DNA of 44,656 nucleotides from Apostichopus californicus (taxonomy: Eukaryota > Echinodermata > Holothuroidea > Aspidochirotida > Stichopodidae). Of the stretch, positions 1-11,720 are shown in pieces. Made by a program: the position numbers and the translations under genes. The stretch is from assembly GCA_020650975.1 (NCBI GenBank), contig JAIPMN010001101.1, forward strand, positions 1-44,656, given 5' to 3'. The notes under the pieces were generated by a model. It was not told the origin of the DNA, did no database searches, and worked only from the letters and a program-made list of their open reading frames with translations. Each line of letters opens with the position of its first letter. The first letter of the stretch is position 1.

Positions 1-69
1 TATATAAATATGTTATTTTTTATATTTATTATATTTATATTTATATATAAATATACATATATAAATGTA
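1..69. repeat. AT-rich low-complexity DNA
   Basis: The stretch consists almost only of TATATAAA/TATTTATA words. No gene or transposon end can be assigned. Confidence 0.7.
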
Positions 70-309
70 TATTAGAAAAAAGCAGAGATATAAGAAATGA
101 CTATAATTGACAAATAAGGAGTATTGTTTTAGAAAATATGTTGGAATTTTCAGTCCCCCTGGGACCTTCGTCAGCAATACTTGGCAGTGGAATTAATGAA
201 AAGTACAAAAACACAATGAATGCATGACGCTAGATAAGTGAAAGTAGCATTGATGGAAATAGAACCAATAAACCAAAACTATATCTTATATCTCTGCGTT
301 TTTCTAATA
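70..309. repeat. Palindromic retroelement-like remnant with hammerhead-like core
   Basis: Two inverted arms, 70-95 and 284-309, match at 25 of 26 positions around the word GCAGAGATATAAGA. Inside, read on the minus strand from 174 to 148, are CTGACGA, one extra A, a 6-bp stem (GGTCCC / GGGACT, with one G-T pair) with loop AGG, then GAAA. This resembles the catalytic core of hammerhead ribozymes, which are known from Penelope-like retroelements and other eukaryotic repeats. No reverse transcriptase is present. Assignment to a Penelope-type element is inference; a MITE with internal hairpin is the alternative. Confidence 0.4.
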
Positions 310-607
310 ATATTTCCTGTTGGAGTGCAGTGGATTTTCTTATATACACACATAACAAGATTCAGTTAAAGTTCATACAGAGGTCAGTATATATATTTAT
401 GTAGGCATATATATGTATGACACAGGATGGTACAGACCGGCGCCCTCTGCTTTTACACAGTGCCTTATAATTCTGCCTTTATTCTTTATATCCATAAGAT
501 ACATCTATTTGTAGGTGCATAGGCCCAATGTCGATGCTGGAGTCTCAATTGTTATTTTGGTATTGTTTTGAGACCTTCAACAAATCTACAAAGTATTTAC
601 TCCTAAC

Positions 608-980
608 CAGTGGCGGAGCGTCCATACAGTCAGGGGGGGGCGGATGCCCCCTCTGACGGACTCCAATGGACTGCTGGCGCCCTTTTCAGCTTTTTACCAC
701 TTTTTACTTATTCGCGATTATTTACTTTTTTATTGCGCTCTCATCTACCTATTGATATTTGTCACATTTTGTTGGCGATGACACCTATTTATTCTTCGTT
801 TATCTGCAAATTAGCAAGGCCAGGAAAGGGTCATTTCCGGCGATCTAGGACGTATCTTTACTCAAAAAATTTCTGTACGCTCCGCGCCAACCTGTGGTGG
901 CGCTCCGCTTAGATAGTGTCGAAAGCGCCCCTACAGACCATTCTCGCCCCCCTTGACCAATACCCCTAGCTCCGCCACTG
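608..980 (+). mobile_element. hAT-type MITE, family 1, copy 1
   Basis: The terminal inverted repeats are CAGTGGCGGAGC at the left and GCTCCGCCACTG at the right. The element is flanked by a perfect 8-bp target duplication, CTCCTAAC, at 600-607 and 981-988. Eight-bp duplications and CAGTG-type ends are characteristic of the hAT superfamily. The 373-bp body has no transposase, so it is non-autonomous. A short open frame over 610-912 is chance. A second copy lies at 14042-14433 in the same orientation. Confidence 0.9.
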
Positions 981-1343
981 CTCCTAACAAGAGACAATCT
1001 GAGAATATTTCACGACTGCAACTCAAAATTAATTGTCGAGGGAGTAATGATTCCCTTCGAGTTCAAAATGTTGTCACTAAAACACTTTTCCCCTTTTAGG
1101 TTCAATTGTCGTGGGTCATGACATCACTCTGCTCTTTTTCACAGATGTATTCACAAAATATTTAACTTTGTCATACAAAATGCTATGATGATGCAGATTT
1201 GAGTTTTGACCTAAAGATGCAGAAAAGTTCCAGTCATGTTCTTAATTAGCAATCAACTTCAGCCACCAGAGTATCTCCTTAAGTAGGAATTCCTTTCTTG
1301 TATTAAATTAGTCAGCAAAGTAGAAAGGTAATATAAAATATCA

Positions 1344-1765
1344 GCGCATCCAGTTTAAGATCCTACTTCTCACCTACAAAGCCATCAACGGGCTTGCCTC
1401 CTCAATATATCACTGACCTTCTTACTCCTTTGCGTCGGTCAACTACAGTTACGCTTCACTCTTCCAATCATGCGCATTGCAATTAACCCCTGGTCCACGT
1501 ACCCGCACTCGTTATGGTGATCGTGCCTTTTCTGTCTCTGCGCCTTCTCTTTGGAACGAACTCCTATTTCCCGTTCGTGACTCTCCCTCCCTTTGTATTT
1601 TCAAGAGACAACTTAAAACATTTCTGTTTGATTCCTATTTTATGTTATTTTTTCATTTTTTTTTTCGTTCCTTGGTTTCCTTTGTCTCTTTCCTACTTTG
1701 TTAAGCTCTTTGAAACGCTGTATTAAGTTCTATATTAATGTAATTTTTTATTATTATTATTATTC
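1344..1765 (+). pseudogene. LINE ORF2 C-terminal fragment with 3' tail (CR1/L2-like)
   Basis: Translated fragments match the conserved C-terminal end of CR1/L2/Crack-group reverse transcriptase proteins. RIQFKILLLTYKAINGLA (from 1345) comes first, then QYITDLLTPLRRS after a frameshift. After a further frame change come PRTRTRYGDRAFSVSAPSLW and IFKRQLKTFLF near 1500-1630. The frame changes show decay. The copy ends in a (TTA)n tract at about 1750-1765, typical of these LINE tails. It is 5'-truncated: the polymerase and endonuclease domains are absent. The family call rests on the remembered C-terminal motif, and the exact clade is uncertain. Confidence 0.8.
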
Positions 1766-2817
1766 AGAACCTCCAATACAAGATTCATGAAAGTTTGAAA
1801 TGTGTCCACCTATAATTCTCATATCAACAAAGCTCCTTTCTGTTTGCACATAAAGTCCGGTTTTTGCCAAGCAGAGCATAGCGCCACCTATTTGTGAGAA
1901 TTCTGTCTGAGGACGAATTCACCCTCCATGTCATATCTGTTGTACTAAATTATAGCCTGCACTGGTTTTTTTAGTTAATAGGTATATTGAGATAAATTTC
2001 CATATAGTTAATTTTGAGTAATTTCAACAATTTTGTTCTAAGTATTATATACCAATGGTCTTATTGCCATGCGTACCGACTAACATAATTGCAGACCTTT
2101 CACATTGATACAATATTGTTTATAATTCAAATCAAATTGAACCCAAAAGCAGTGTTTGCCATTTCGATGGTGACTTAATGAATTTTCCTCTTCTCTTTTT
2201 CATAATTTATTTTCCGAGTTGTGCCCATTATTAATTTTTTCTCTCCCCTTGCCTGTATTCCTATCTGAGAGGTTTGACCACAGAATTAAATTGAGAGGGG
2301 AGGGAAGGCTTTCTACACTGCCCCTGTCCATTATACTTTTATCAAAGATCACGTTATCATGATGTATGAGCAGATCAAGCCTGAAGCGTTTCAAAGGGGC
2401 CAGGCTCACGGGAACGCCGTAAAATTAGCAGAGGGTACTTTTGTGTCTGTCAGTGCAGTTGCGCAACACTTTACACATTGCAGTCTATATGACTACAGAT
2501 CATAACGGTTCTGTGAGTTGATCAATACTTGTTTATATACAATTTCATAAAGAAAAATCTGTTGGCAACATATTTTGAAAGTTTCAAGTCAAGCTACCTC
2601 TTTTACATACCTAAACTTGAGTTTTCTTAGGCATGCGTTTTGTTCGGCGAAACGTGCAGGACAATTGAACTACAGTCAATAACCCAGCGTATCATTATGT
2701 TAGTTCATTAGGTGTGTCCACAGCTTGTCGGTGCTATAGCTATTACAAGATCATGTAACATCAATTCAGAGATCATTATACATAGTACAGATGTCATGCA
2801 CATTAGGAATGACATGA
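1766..2817. other. Gene-free AT-rich DNA
   Basis: No coding exon, RNA gene or transposon boundary could be supported on either strand. Short open frames here lack codon structure and splice signals. Confidence 0.5.
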
Positions 2818-2880
2818 CAGCGCCCTCTGTTAAACCAGGGAGCTGCTGTTAGAGTAGCAGCTTCCTGGTTAGACACGCTG
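2818..2880. other. 63-nt hairpin
   Basis: The inner stem pairs 2833-2847 with 2856-2870: 15 bp, with one G-T wobble and an 8-nt loop. An outer CAGCG (2818-2822) pairs with CGCTG (2876-2880) across an asymmetric internal loop. A second inverted pair, ATGTCAT/ATGACAT, lies just upstream at 2791-2815. It could be a MITE relic or a short hairpin RNA precursor. It is at the small end for a microRNA precursor, so no RNA gene is claimed. Confidence 0.45.
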
Positions 2881-4686
2881 AAGACTTGAACCCCATTTCA
2901 CCTATAGGCAGCTCATCAAAAGCTGATTTTAGTAGTACAGTTCATGTTGTCAATGCAATAGCAAGCATTGTATTTTATGATTTATGTCATCGATGCTTCA
3001 AACCCCACATAGGATTCATTAGCTTCTATTGCTCCAGTGTAATGATCGGCAAGTTTTGGTAGTCCCAACAGAATGTCCTCTTCAAGAGGAAATTATATTG
3101 CACTTAAATGCATAAACAATTTCAAAACTGTGGCCTTGATGGATTAAGGATAGGGTAAGAAATAAGTAGACATCATTATGTTTTTTGTCTTATTTGTTAC
3201 ATATGAGATATGAAGAAGTATGAAGTAGTGTTTTGTGTTCATGGAATGCCCAGAATATATATTTGTAAAATTTCAAAATCTGAGAACTATTACATCACAG
3301 AATTACATGAACAGTTCAGATGTAAATTTCTTTTGGACATTTGAAGTTGGAATCCAACTGTTGTGATGTCTTTGCCGCACATTGACAAAATATGTTCTGT
3401 TATTCTTTATTTTCGCTCTATCTGTGGTGATGTTAGATTGGGTAAAGTTTCAACTTTCTCAACAGGAGCTAGATGTGAAACTGACACAAATAGTACTAAA
3501 CATGAGTGTATTTTTGTTCTGATGCATCCACTTTTAAAAAGCAAAAGATTTCATCCCAAACTCTGACAAAATAACACATTTTTTGTAGTTCTTCATTTAT
3601 ATGACATAATCACCCGTGTTAGCTTCAAGTTTACTTTTGGTACAAAAGATTAATGCTTCAAATGAATATGTTATTTCAAAAATGACAGACAAAGAATTGA
3701 ACGAAAACTTAATCCGATTCTCAACATTTTGTCATCAGGATACTTTTCAGTACTACAAAATGTTAATCGCGTACATGTATAAATAAGCCAATTTCAATTG
3801 GCAAACTTGAATATTTTTTAAGAATTACATAATTATTTGAAATGGAACTTAAATGACTGCTGACTCATCTGTGTAGTAACTAAATCATGTTGTAATGAGA
3901 ATATAATATGGAATAGTATCAAAGGCTTAATCAAGAATTCCAAAAGTAAGTTTCAATTAATTGTCTCTTGGAACTTAAATTTGTGACAGACAGTTTGGAA
4001 GTAACCAATGGATGGATACATAATACTATTCACTTCCTTCGTGTCTCACTTTATTCACGAGCAACAAACACATTGAGTCCAATCAAACTCGATACTCTAT
4101 GTATAGAATGAGTCGAATCGAAATTTTCACAAAACAACAAAACGGAAATTGATACGACTTTAACAGATTGTTGAAATTTACACCTAAAAAACAAACGCTG
4201 CAAAAGGGTTCAAAATTAGTAAAATGTCAGCTTGTGGTTGATCGAGTCGTAACATATATGTTTGGAAAGAATCATAACAACAGAATAAACAAGAATAATT
4301 GGATTTGTAATACTCCATGCTGCATTATATGCGGGTTACAATTACAGTTGAAAAAGAATTTGTTTCACATTGTGTCATCTTAGGTCTCTGTTTCTCATAT
4401 CTATCAATGGTTATTGTTGTGTTGTAAATATTGTTTATGTAGGGCAGTGCATTTTAATTATGTATGTGCATCTAATTCTATAATATATAGCAATTAATAT
4501 CCATCACAGCAGGTATAGTGCCCAACATACTTGTAATCTCCACACCAATCATTTACATTTGACTCCTATTAATAGCATAGGTATCTTTATCCCTGCTTCG
4601 ATTGAAGACCTAAAAGACGAATATTTAACGTTACGACAGTCCAGATTTATGCTCTGTGCCCTCATTGGCGGTGTACCTCTGTCTCT
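2881..4686. other. Gene-free AT-rich DNA
   Basis: No feature beyond short chance open frames was seen. Confidence 0.5.
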
Positions 4687-4711
4687 CTGTGTGTGTGTGT
4701 GAGTGTGTACT
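4687..4711. repeat. (GT)n microsatellite
   Basis: About ten GT dinucleotides with one GA interruption. Confidence 0.8.
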
Positions 4712-7700
4712 GTGTTTATATAATAACGAGCATGGCTTATACACCAGACTGCAGTATATATTAATTAAATATGAGCAAGACTTATAGTCAGTGTAATACG
4801 TGGTGATGATCTGATCTAGTGGATGCGAAGAGCCGGGGCTCGAAGTATAGCTGAAACAGCAGCACAAAACTTCTGATTATAGAAAAGACAGAAGTTTCTT
4901 CTGGCAGTTTAATGATGTCGTCATGTTGATTTGATTTCAAGGGTGCAAACCATTGCGTGGTTTACTATCTTCTATATAAATCTGACTGTATCCATAATAA
5001 ATGCTACAGAGAAACAGAACATTGCTTCAGAGAGAATTAATGTATCAAATTCTTGTACAAAAGCTGTCGGAAACAGAATAATATTATAGGCAGGTAATTC
5101 CTTTTGCAATTGAATAACAAAGTTGGCTCTAAATTGTATACAAGACATGAGTGATGCAGTACCAGTGCAATCTCTGAATTGTCATATATGAAAAACTTGA
5201 AAGATATTTTTCCTGGGAGATATTGTGTTCCAATATTAACTATTTAAAAAAAAAAAATCTGATGTTTTCATTGTTGTCTATATACAACCTCGAGATAACA
5301 CCTGTTACACATATTAAGGATCCATGTATGTTTTTTTCTATTGCAATGCAAACACAAGGCCTGCACTCAGATATGAAACACATCCATAATTGACGTAATT
5401 TTCAAATTTGGATCATTACGTGAAAATGTTGAAAATTTGATCCCACTGATGGACATTAAAGTGTGCTATGTTGTGGTAATCGGCAAATTTATGCTGAAAA
5501 GTCGGAAAGGTATCATTTGATTGCTGCTGGTTAGTAACACTGCTGAGTGTGAGTTGATCCTGACCACCTCTGACCAATTCAGCTACATCTGTTGTCCAAA
5601 TAGCTACCTCACTGTTATAAAAGAACAATTAAGTCTTACCACATCAGTACATGAAGACTTGTCATCATACATGTTGAAGGTACTTGCCAATGCTATTTAA
5701 TTGAGATTTTAAGTGGTGTCAAAATGACATTTTGTCATTCAAATCTTGGAAAATGTTGGGCCATTTAGATACTCTTTAGCTTGTAGTATGCCATACAGTA
5801 TTTTAACACTTAGACATCCACAAGGTGTAACTTTAACATCTTTTTCATGACTTGTCAGTTAAATACAAGTAAATGAAAATAAAGTGCTTTTTTTTTGTCT
5901 TGTCTTGTATATTTTGTTTGTCTTAGAACTTTCTTTGTACATTCTGTACACCCAAGGATAAATAAATTACACTTTAATTATCATGGTTTAAAGTGATGAC
6001 TAACTTGGCCTAATGAACAAATATAATTTATTCAATAAAATGCAAATCTAATGATGGCTTTGAATGCACAATCAAGCCAACTTAGAAATTGGATAATATA
6101 TCCTGATAGATATGTGCAGGTTTCTGCAAGGAAGAATTGCATGGGGGTGTAGGAGGGGGCTTTTGAAAATGCACCCTTTTAATACCACTGCCATAACAGT
6201 TTACCTGCCTCAGGCATTTTAATGGGCTCTTGCAATGGATCGCAGGAAATTTGAGCTTTGCAAGTGACTTCCACACTGTTTCCTTTGCTAGGCTTGGCGA
6301 ATTGATTACATAACACACAGGCTAACATTCCAGACTTATAACCTTGAAAGGTGAAGAAGTGGGCAGTGGTAACAAATGAATGTCAGTCTTACTAAAGGGC
6401 AGATTTTCACATTTGGGGGGGGGGGGAGGGAGGGAGGTTGGGTGTGGAAGCAGGTGATATTTGACCTTGTACTGAACTTGGCTTAAATGATGTGTCTATG
6501 AGGCACTGTAATATCAATGATTTTCTTGAGAAGAAAGCACCACCAAATAGTCTAGAAATTCACTAATATTACATGGCTGTTGAATTTTTATACGTACATT
6601 TGAATACTGGAAGAATAAGATGATCATTAAAATGTAAAAATGTAAAAACAAAAATCATGGATAGATAAAGCATGGACAAGAGCGGATGTAGGAAAGTTGT
6701 TCCTAACTAATTTCAGTCAATATTTGACTTGTATTCATCTGAGTTTATTCTGCTGTAATCTGCAGAATAAACTACTATCCTTGACGTGCCTATATTTATT
6801 GACCATCTAAAAAAGAACATAACCACACATATTAATTTTACACAGGGAAATACACAATGTTTTGTGCATATAGGTGCACGAATGTATTTTTATGATTAAA
6901 TTGTCACATTCACTTTAATCCTTGTTTGATCAGCTATTACATATTTTCCCCGATATTTCTAAGATATTCTAAGATATAAGTCGACATTGTGCATCTAGTA
7001 AGAAGTCACAAGTCTGAAGTATACACACTGGTAGTCTCTCACACAACACAGTGTTCATTTATATGACTCTATCAGTAGTTAACACTAGAAATCAACCGTC
7101 ATGTTTCCTACAGTTATAGATCGTTCGTAAGTTAGTCATAATGAACTAAAATCATAGTACAAATGAATGCTTGCATAACAATAATGAGGAAGGTCTTAAC
7201 GAACCCAATTACGTCTGATGAACGCAAAGTTGCGATTGACAGCTCTGCATGCTCCTTACAGGAATCATTCACCCAAAGAAATATACTGATTGTTCAAATA
7301 TTCAAACTACATCATTATTCTCTTTGAAGTACAGAATAAAATGATTCATTGAATATGTATACTTACAGTATCATTCTGTTCTCCATATCCAATGATCAAG
7401 ATACACATGGACAACAATTAGCCTCCTTTTTTGGTCACTTGAAAGTTATTAAACCAGTGAGTTGTAAATGTCACTTAACTAAAAGATTCTAAAAGATTAA
7501 CTAAAAAGGACTGTATCCAAATCAAAACCTTATAGAACTGACAGTGCTTGGTATTGGCTTATTGCTATTAGTTTGTGTATTATAATTCATGGTCCTGAAA
7601 ATGAGGGGGAAGGGGCTGTGATTGCAGGTAAGGGCGATAATACAGGCGTAAAACTTTGCACCATATGTGACCAGTTGTGGCCTGACTAGCATATTTAGGA

Positions 7701-7931
7701 GCAAAGTTGATTTGTGTTGAAGTAAAGTAATGCTAATTCATTCTCTTTAGAAATATTAAATTTTCATCTAATTTAAAAAACATGCAGTGACTGATGTTGA
7801 AATGTACAATTAGAACCCTTAAATTCACACAGAATTAGTATTTTGTGTACATTAATTTTATCTTTGTTATTCTTTTTGCTTGCTGTGTTTTAGTAATCTT
7901 CCTTTTCTGTATGGGAATGTTCTAGACTTTG
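4712..7931. other. Gene-free DNA with a poly-G run
   Basis: AT-rich DNA without recognisable exons. It holds an A-run near 5248-5260 and a long G-run followed by GGGA repeats at 6415-6440 (potential G-quadruplex). An AATAAA near 5878 is followed by T- and GT-rich sequence and could act as a polyadenylation site, but no gene leading into it is visible. Confidence 0.45.
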
Positions 7932-8204
7932 TTAAAGATCATCAGTATTGGCCCCAATATGTTAGCATGCTAAAAATTGCTAGAATTTTTTCAAATCCAC
8001 TTTCCTGGAGGTTCTGGGATTTTTCTCCTGTTTTTGGCAGGCATTCAAGGTTTGTTAAAAATAGACAATTAAATGTCTCTGTGTGGATATACTCTAACTA
8101 CATTTATATATAGTAACAGTAAAATGCCTGTTGAAAGTTGAACATGATCAGTGACAATCATCAGAATTTCTAGCATATTTTGGGACAGTATTGATTATCT
8201 TTAT
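7932..8204 (+). mobile_element. TTAA-flanked MITE, family B, copy 1
   Basis: The left end begins TTAAAGATCATCAGTATTGG. The reverse complement of the right end reads ATAAAGATAATCAATACTGT. The terminal inverted repeats therefore match well over about 38 bp. The flanks are TTAA at the left and TTAT at the right, which fits a decayed TTAA target duplication. Related copies are at 28744-28993 and, inverted, at 36804-37043; all share the word CTTTCCTGGAGGT. There is no transposase. TTAA targets are typical of piggyBac elements, so the superfamily is inferred. Confidence 0.7.
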
Positions 8205-8372
8205 GCACCAAGGCTTCCAGCTAGAACACTTCCTTTGATAATTGCTATAAATATTTAATAATCAAGTGTTTATATTGTCATGGAAAAACCAATAAAAGGG
8301 AAAAACAAATATAATGAATAAATGGAACAATGGAAATGACTGGTAACACCAATTTGATTTTATATGTATAAC

Positions 8373-8739
8373 TTAAAGGTATTGAAGACTCGCCCCAAAC
8401 TGCATGCCGCGCTCTGAAAAAGTTAACTTTCCGTTGCTTGCAAGTGAAGTATTCTGCTTGTCGCTACAAAATGCAGACAGTAATGAAACGTGATACCTTG
8501 TTATCTTTAGCTGGACTGAGATGTCCATCGCTGTAACATTTGTACACTGTGCTGTGGGTTTTGACCGCTGCTGTATGTACTGACTGTACACTAGTGTCTG
8601 ATTACCGAAGGTAGCAAGCTGTGTGCGTATTATCTGGGATCGATGGTGGTGTTTAACACTTCTGTTACACCTCATTCGAAACTAGGTCAGATTACCGGCA
8701 TTAGACGTTTCTTTTTGTGCGAGTCTTGACATCCTTTAA
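8373..8739 (+). mobile_element. TTAA-flanked MITE, family A, copy 1
   Basis: The ends are TTAAAGGTATTGAAGACTCG at the left and GCGAGTCTTGACATCCTTTA(A) at the right. They form about 20-bp terminal inverted repeats bounded by TTAA (8373-8376, 8736-8739). The body is very similar to 42449-42811, so this is one family inserted twice in the window. No coding capacity. It is probably mobilised in trans by a TTAA-specific (piggyBac-like) transposase; that part is inference. Confidence 0.8.
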
Positions 8740-9917
8740 GAGCGATACTTTTGTTGTGATTGCTGTCCAGAATTACATCAGTTATATTATTCATATATGG
8801 ACAGAAGTCCTTAATTAAAAGCTGAAAATACTCCATATTAGTCATTGGAGATTTTCATTTCCATGAAACCCTTGAGTTGTTTTGCCTTTGACTGAGAAAA
8901 TTAGGGAAAATTCATTTCATGAACTTGTCAATTCATAAATTGATTGTTCCCAAGAGGTTGTCCAACAAAAGTCCAAAACAGTTAGATGGAATCACGTTAC
9001 CTTCTATTTTGCAATTATGATTCATGTTTATTTAAATCCCCAAGTCGCACAAAGGACATTCTTTTGCTGCTGTTGTTGTTGTCAGTGCTAGCAGGAAGCT
9101 TGTCAGTATTATACCACTAGCGGCCTGCTGCAGGATTATTTATTACTTGCTGCAAATAATCTACTTGCAGCTAGAAATTTGTTGCCAGTATATGCAACTG
9201 GCTCGCTGTACCTTTGCAGAGAGTGACAATTGATTCTGAGTGGTAAACACAAACGTGGTTACAACTAGTTTGCCACCATATTGAAAGCTTCCACAATCTA
9301 GTGTTAAATCCCTTAAATTTGCTAGCAAGTTACAAGCTTGCCTGATCTTCCTTGTGGTAGAAATTTATTTACAAGCTAGTTGTGCTGACATGCCTAGTTC
9401 AGCTGCAGCCCCGCCACCTGCCCCTCCCCCCCCCCCCCCCGCCCACCCTCCTTTCAAGAACGTGTTGCACACTCACCTTGTGTACATGTTAGATCATCCT
9501 TTATATAATTACTTCAGAACCAAGAAACTGGAGCCATGCATCCTGTCTTGTATCTATCATATATTATATCACTCATCAGTGATATTACTATAGCTTTGTA
9601 GAGTTAATCAACTGCAGGCTGCAACAGACATATATATAATCTTCATCATTATTAAACTTTAGATTGGAACAAGGATCGACCATTTTGTGTACCAACTGCT
9701 TCCCGACTTTGTGAATATCATTTAGCATGTTTTTATACAGTCCAGTCCATAACCATGTTTAGGTATCTTATTGAAAGTGAAAATTCATAAACCCCAAACA
9801 GATAAACCAAATGTAAGCATTGAGTTTATTTCCTGATGGAAGAGGAGTCTCATAACAATGTGTTGCTTAAACCGTTAGTGCTGTGATGATTATTTTTGTT
9901 TTCCCATTCATTTTCAG
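8740..9917. other. Gene-free DNA with poly-C run
   Basis: No exon is supported. It includes a (GTT/GCT)n-like patch near 9065-9085 and a C-run at 9424-9440. Confidence 0.45.
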
Positions 9918-9968
9918 CCATCATGATCAAAGCGCTCAGATTTCAAATTGGATCTCTGAAGCCCCTCA
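9918..9968 (+). CDS. Candidate 51-bp internal exon, unknown gene
   Basis: A pyrimidine-rich tract ends in an AG acceptor at 9916-9917. A strong donor, GTAAGT, starts at 9969. The 51 bases between are open in more than one frame; one reads MIKALRFQIGSLKPL. I do not recognise the peptide and found no phase-compatible neighbour within several kb. It could be a real exon of a long-intron gene or a chance pairing of splice signals, and transcript data would decide. Confidence 0.2.
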
Positions 9969-10859
9969 GTAAGTCGCCATCTCGTAATTTGCATACTAAG
10001 AAGGAAGGAAATATTTTGTGAGTAATCCAAATAAAGACCTGTAACATAACTGACATGTATGCAAAATTTTGACCAACCAAAAAATGGCCATCTTGAACTA
10101 ACTTAACATCCTCGGGACTTAATTTAACATACGGCAGACCATTAACATATTACAATAATTATTTCAAAATGCTGTCCTCCTCTAAGATCTGAATAACAAA
10201 ATGTATTCTAAATTTCACAACACGATAGCCACAGCCATGTTGCAGTTCAGTTAAACGTGCTACTGTCAAACACAAACAACTTGCACTTGTTATAGTCGGA
10301 TTCCATAGTTTTGAAGACCATAATTGCACGACCAATTTATGCTCTTGAACCCCCCCCCCCCCCACCTCCCCGAACATGTAAGGATCAGAAAATCTAATCA
10401 CACATGCAATTGATGGATGACACTAGTCCATTTTATATATATATACATGGAGTACCTTTTTAGCCAGGATTCTAACGTCAGTAACTGATTTAATTACAAT
10501 TGTCAGACCGAAGGTGTTTCTCGGATTTGTGTAACTGACACGATCCAGCTTACTTGAAAATTCCTCTGCTTCCTCTAAGAATTAAGACCACCTTTAGTTG
10601 TAAGCAAGTAGAAATGTGATATTAAACTTTTGTCGCTAACCTGGTCTGTAGCATGTGTTTTAGTTTAGAACATAAAGGAATTATAAAAAGCTGTCTCAAT
10701 AATCGACAGGATACATTCATGACTTAATTAGACTGTAGCAAACCATTTATACATACATATGGTATTGTGTAAATATGAAGTTATATTGTGGGACTCTCAC
10801 AGTGACAATGATACTTGTAAGTAAATACCTGTATGCATAGTCTTACTTTGTTGCATTTT
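9969..10859. other. Gene-free DNA with poly-C run
   Basis: No gene was seen. It includes a C-run at about 10350-10363 and a short (AT)n at 10434-10446. Confidence 0.5.
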
Positions 10860-10996
10860 CCCATTATTTTGCTTATTTATTTCTTTATTTCTTTATTTCT
10901 TTATTTATTTCTTCATTTCTTTATTTCTTTATTTATTCATCCATCCATTCATTCATTCATTCATTCATTCATTCATTCATTCATTCATTCATTCAT

Positions 10997-11079
<83 letters not shown>

Positions 11080-11182
11080 TATATATATATCTGTCTGTCT
11101 GTCTGTCTGTCTGTCAGTCTGTCTGCCTGTCTGTCTATCTATCTATCTCTTTCTCTCTTTCTTTATTTATTTATTCATTCAT

Positions 11183-11225
<43 letters not shown>

Positions 11226-11362
11226 TATGTCTGTCCGTCTGTCTGCCTGTCAGTCTGTCTGCCTGTCTGTCTAACTATCTATCTCTTTCTCTCTTTCTTT
11301 CTTAATTTATTTATTCATTCATTCATTCATTCATTCATTCATTCATTCATTCATTTATTTAT
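10860..11362. repeat. Compound tetranucleotide microsatellite
   Basis: Ordered blocks of TTTA/TTTC, TTCA, TTTA, TATA, GTCT, ATCT, TTTC/TCTC and TTTA/TTCA are followed by a second run of nearly the same order. The shared interrupted word around CAGTCTGTCTGCC starts at 11115 and again at 11251. A 136-bp piece was therefore duplicated as a unit. A 186-codon open frame runs through it (SFIHSFIH, YLFIYLFI), but this is a by-product of the stop-free repeat and not a gene. Confidence 0.95.
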
Positions 11363-11459
11363 TTTCTTGTTGCTTGTTCAAGTTGGAGCATAAGTGACTA
11401 TTGTTTGACTTTCTCGCATATTTAAGGCTGTTACTGATGACCTAAAACTGCTTATGTAA

Positions 11460-11720
11460 TGTAAATATGTAATGTAAATAAAATCTTATATAGCGCACTA
11501 CGCGCGATGCATCTTTGCGCTTTACAAACAATCTAGAAAATACAATGACATAAAACATTAAATACAAAAAACAGTAAATACATATACCATCTACAGATAT
11601 ATACAGGAATATGAGATCGAAAAACTATTAAAAGCACTGGTGAAGAGTATAAAGCGATAAAACAGATTGATTACAAAATCTACAATTTGAATGCTAAAAA
11701 GTTAAAAATCCAATTGAAGT
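11460..11720 (-). mobile_element. Non-LTR retroelement or SINE 3' end (minus strand)
   Basis: Read on the minus strand, the segment contains AAAGCGC, then GCGCTATATAAG, then an AT-rich tail. This resembles the AAAGCGC...GCGCTATATAAA stem-loop that ends many L2/CR1-type LINEs and their SINE partners in marine invertebrates. The 3' end lies near 11460; the 5' limit is unclear. No reverse transcriptase reading remains. The assignment rests on the terminal motif only. Confidence 0.45.

Noticed and set aside
610-912. Open frames inside the hAT MITE copies
   Set aside because: They are part of non-autonomous transposons, are not conserved as frames between copies, and have no transposase similarity.
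10833-11393. A 186-codon plus-strand open frame
   Set aside because: It is translated tetranucleotide repeat (four-residue periods of SFIH and YLFI); a stop-free microsatellite explains it fully.
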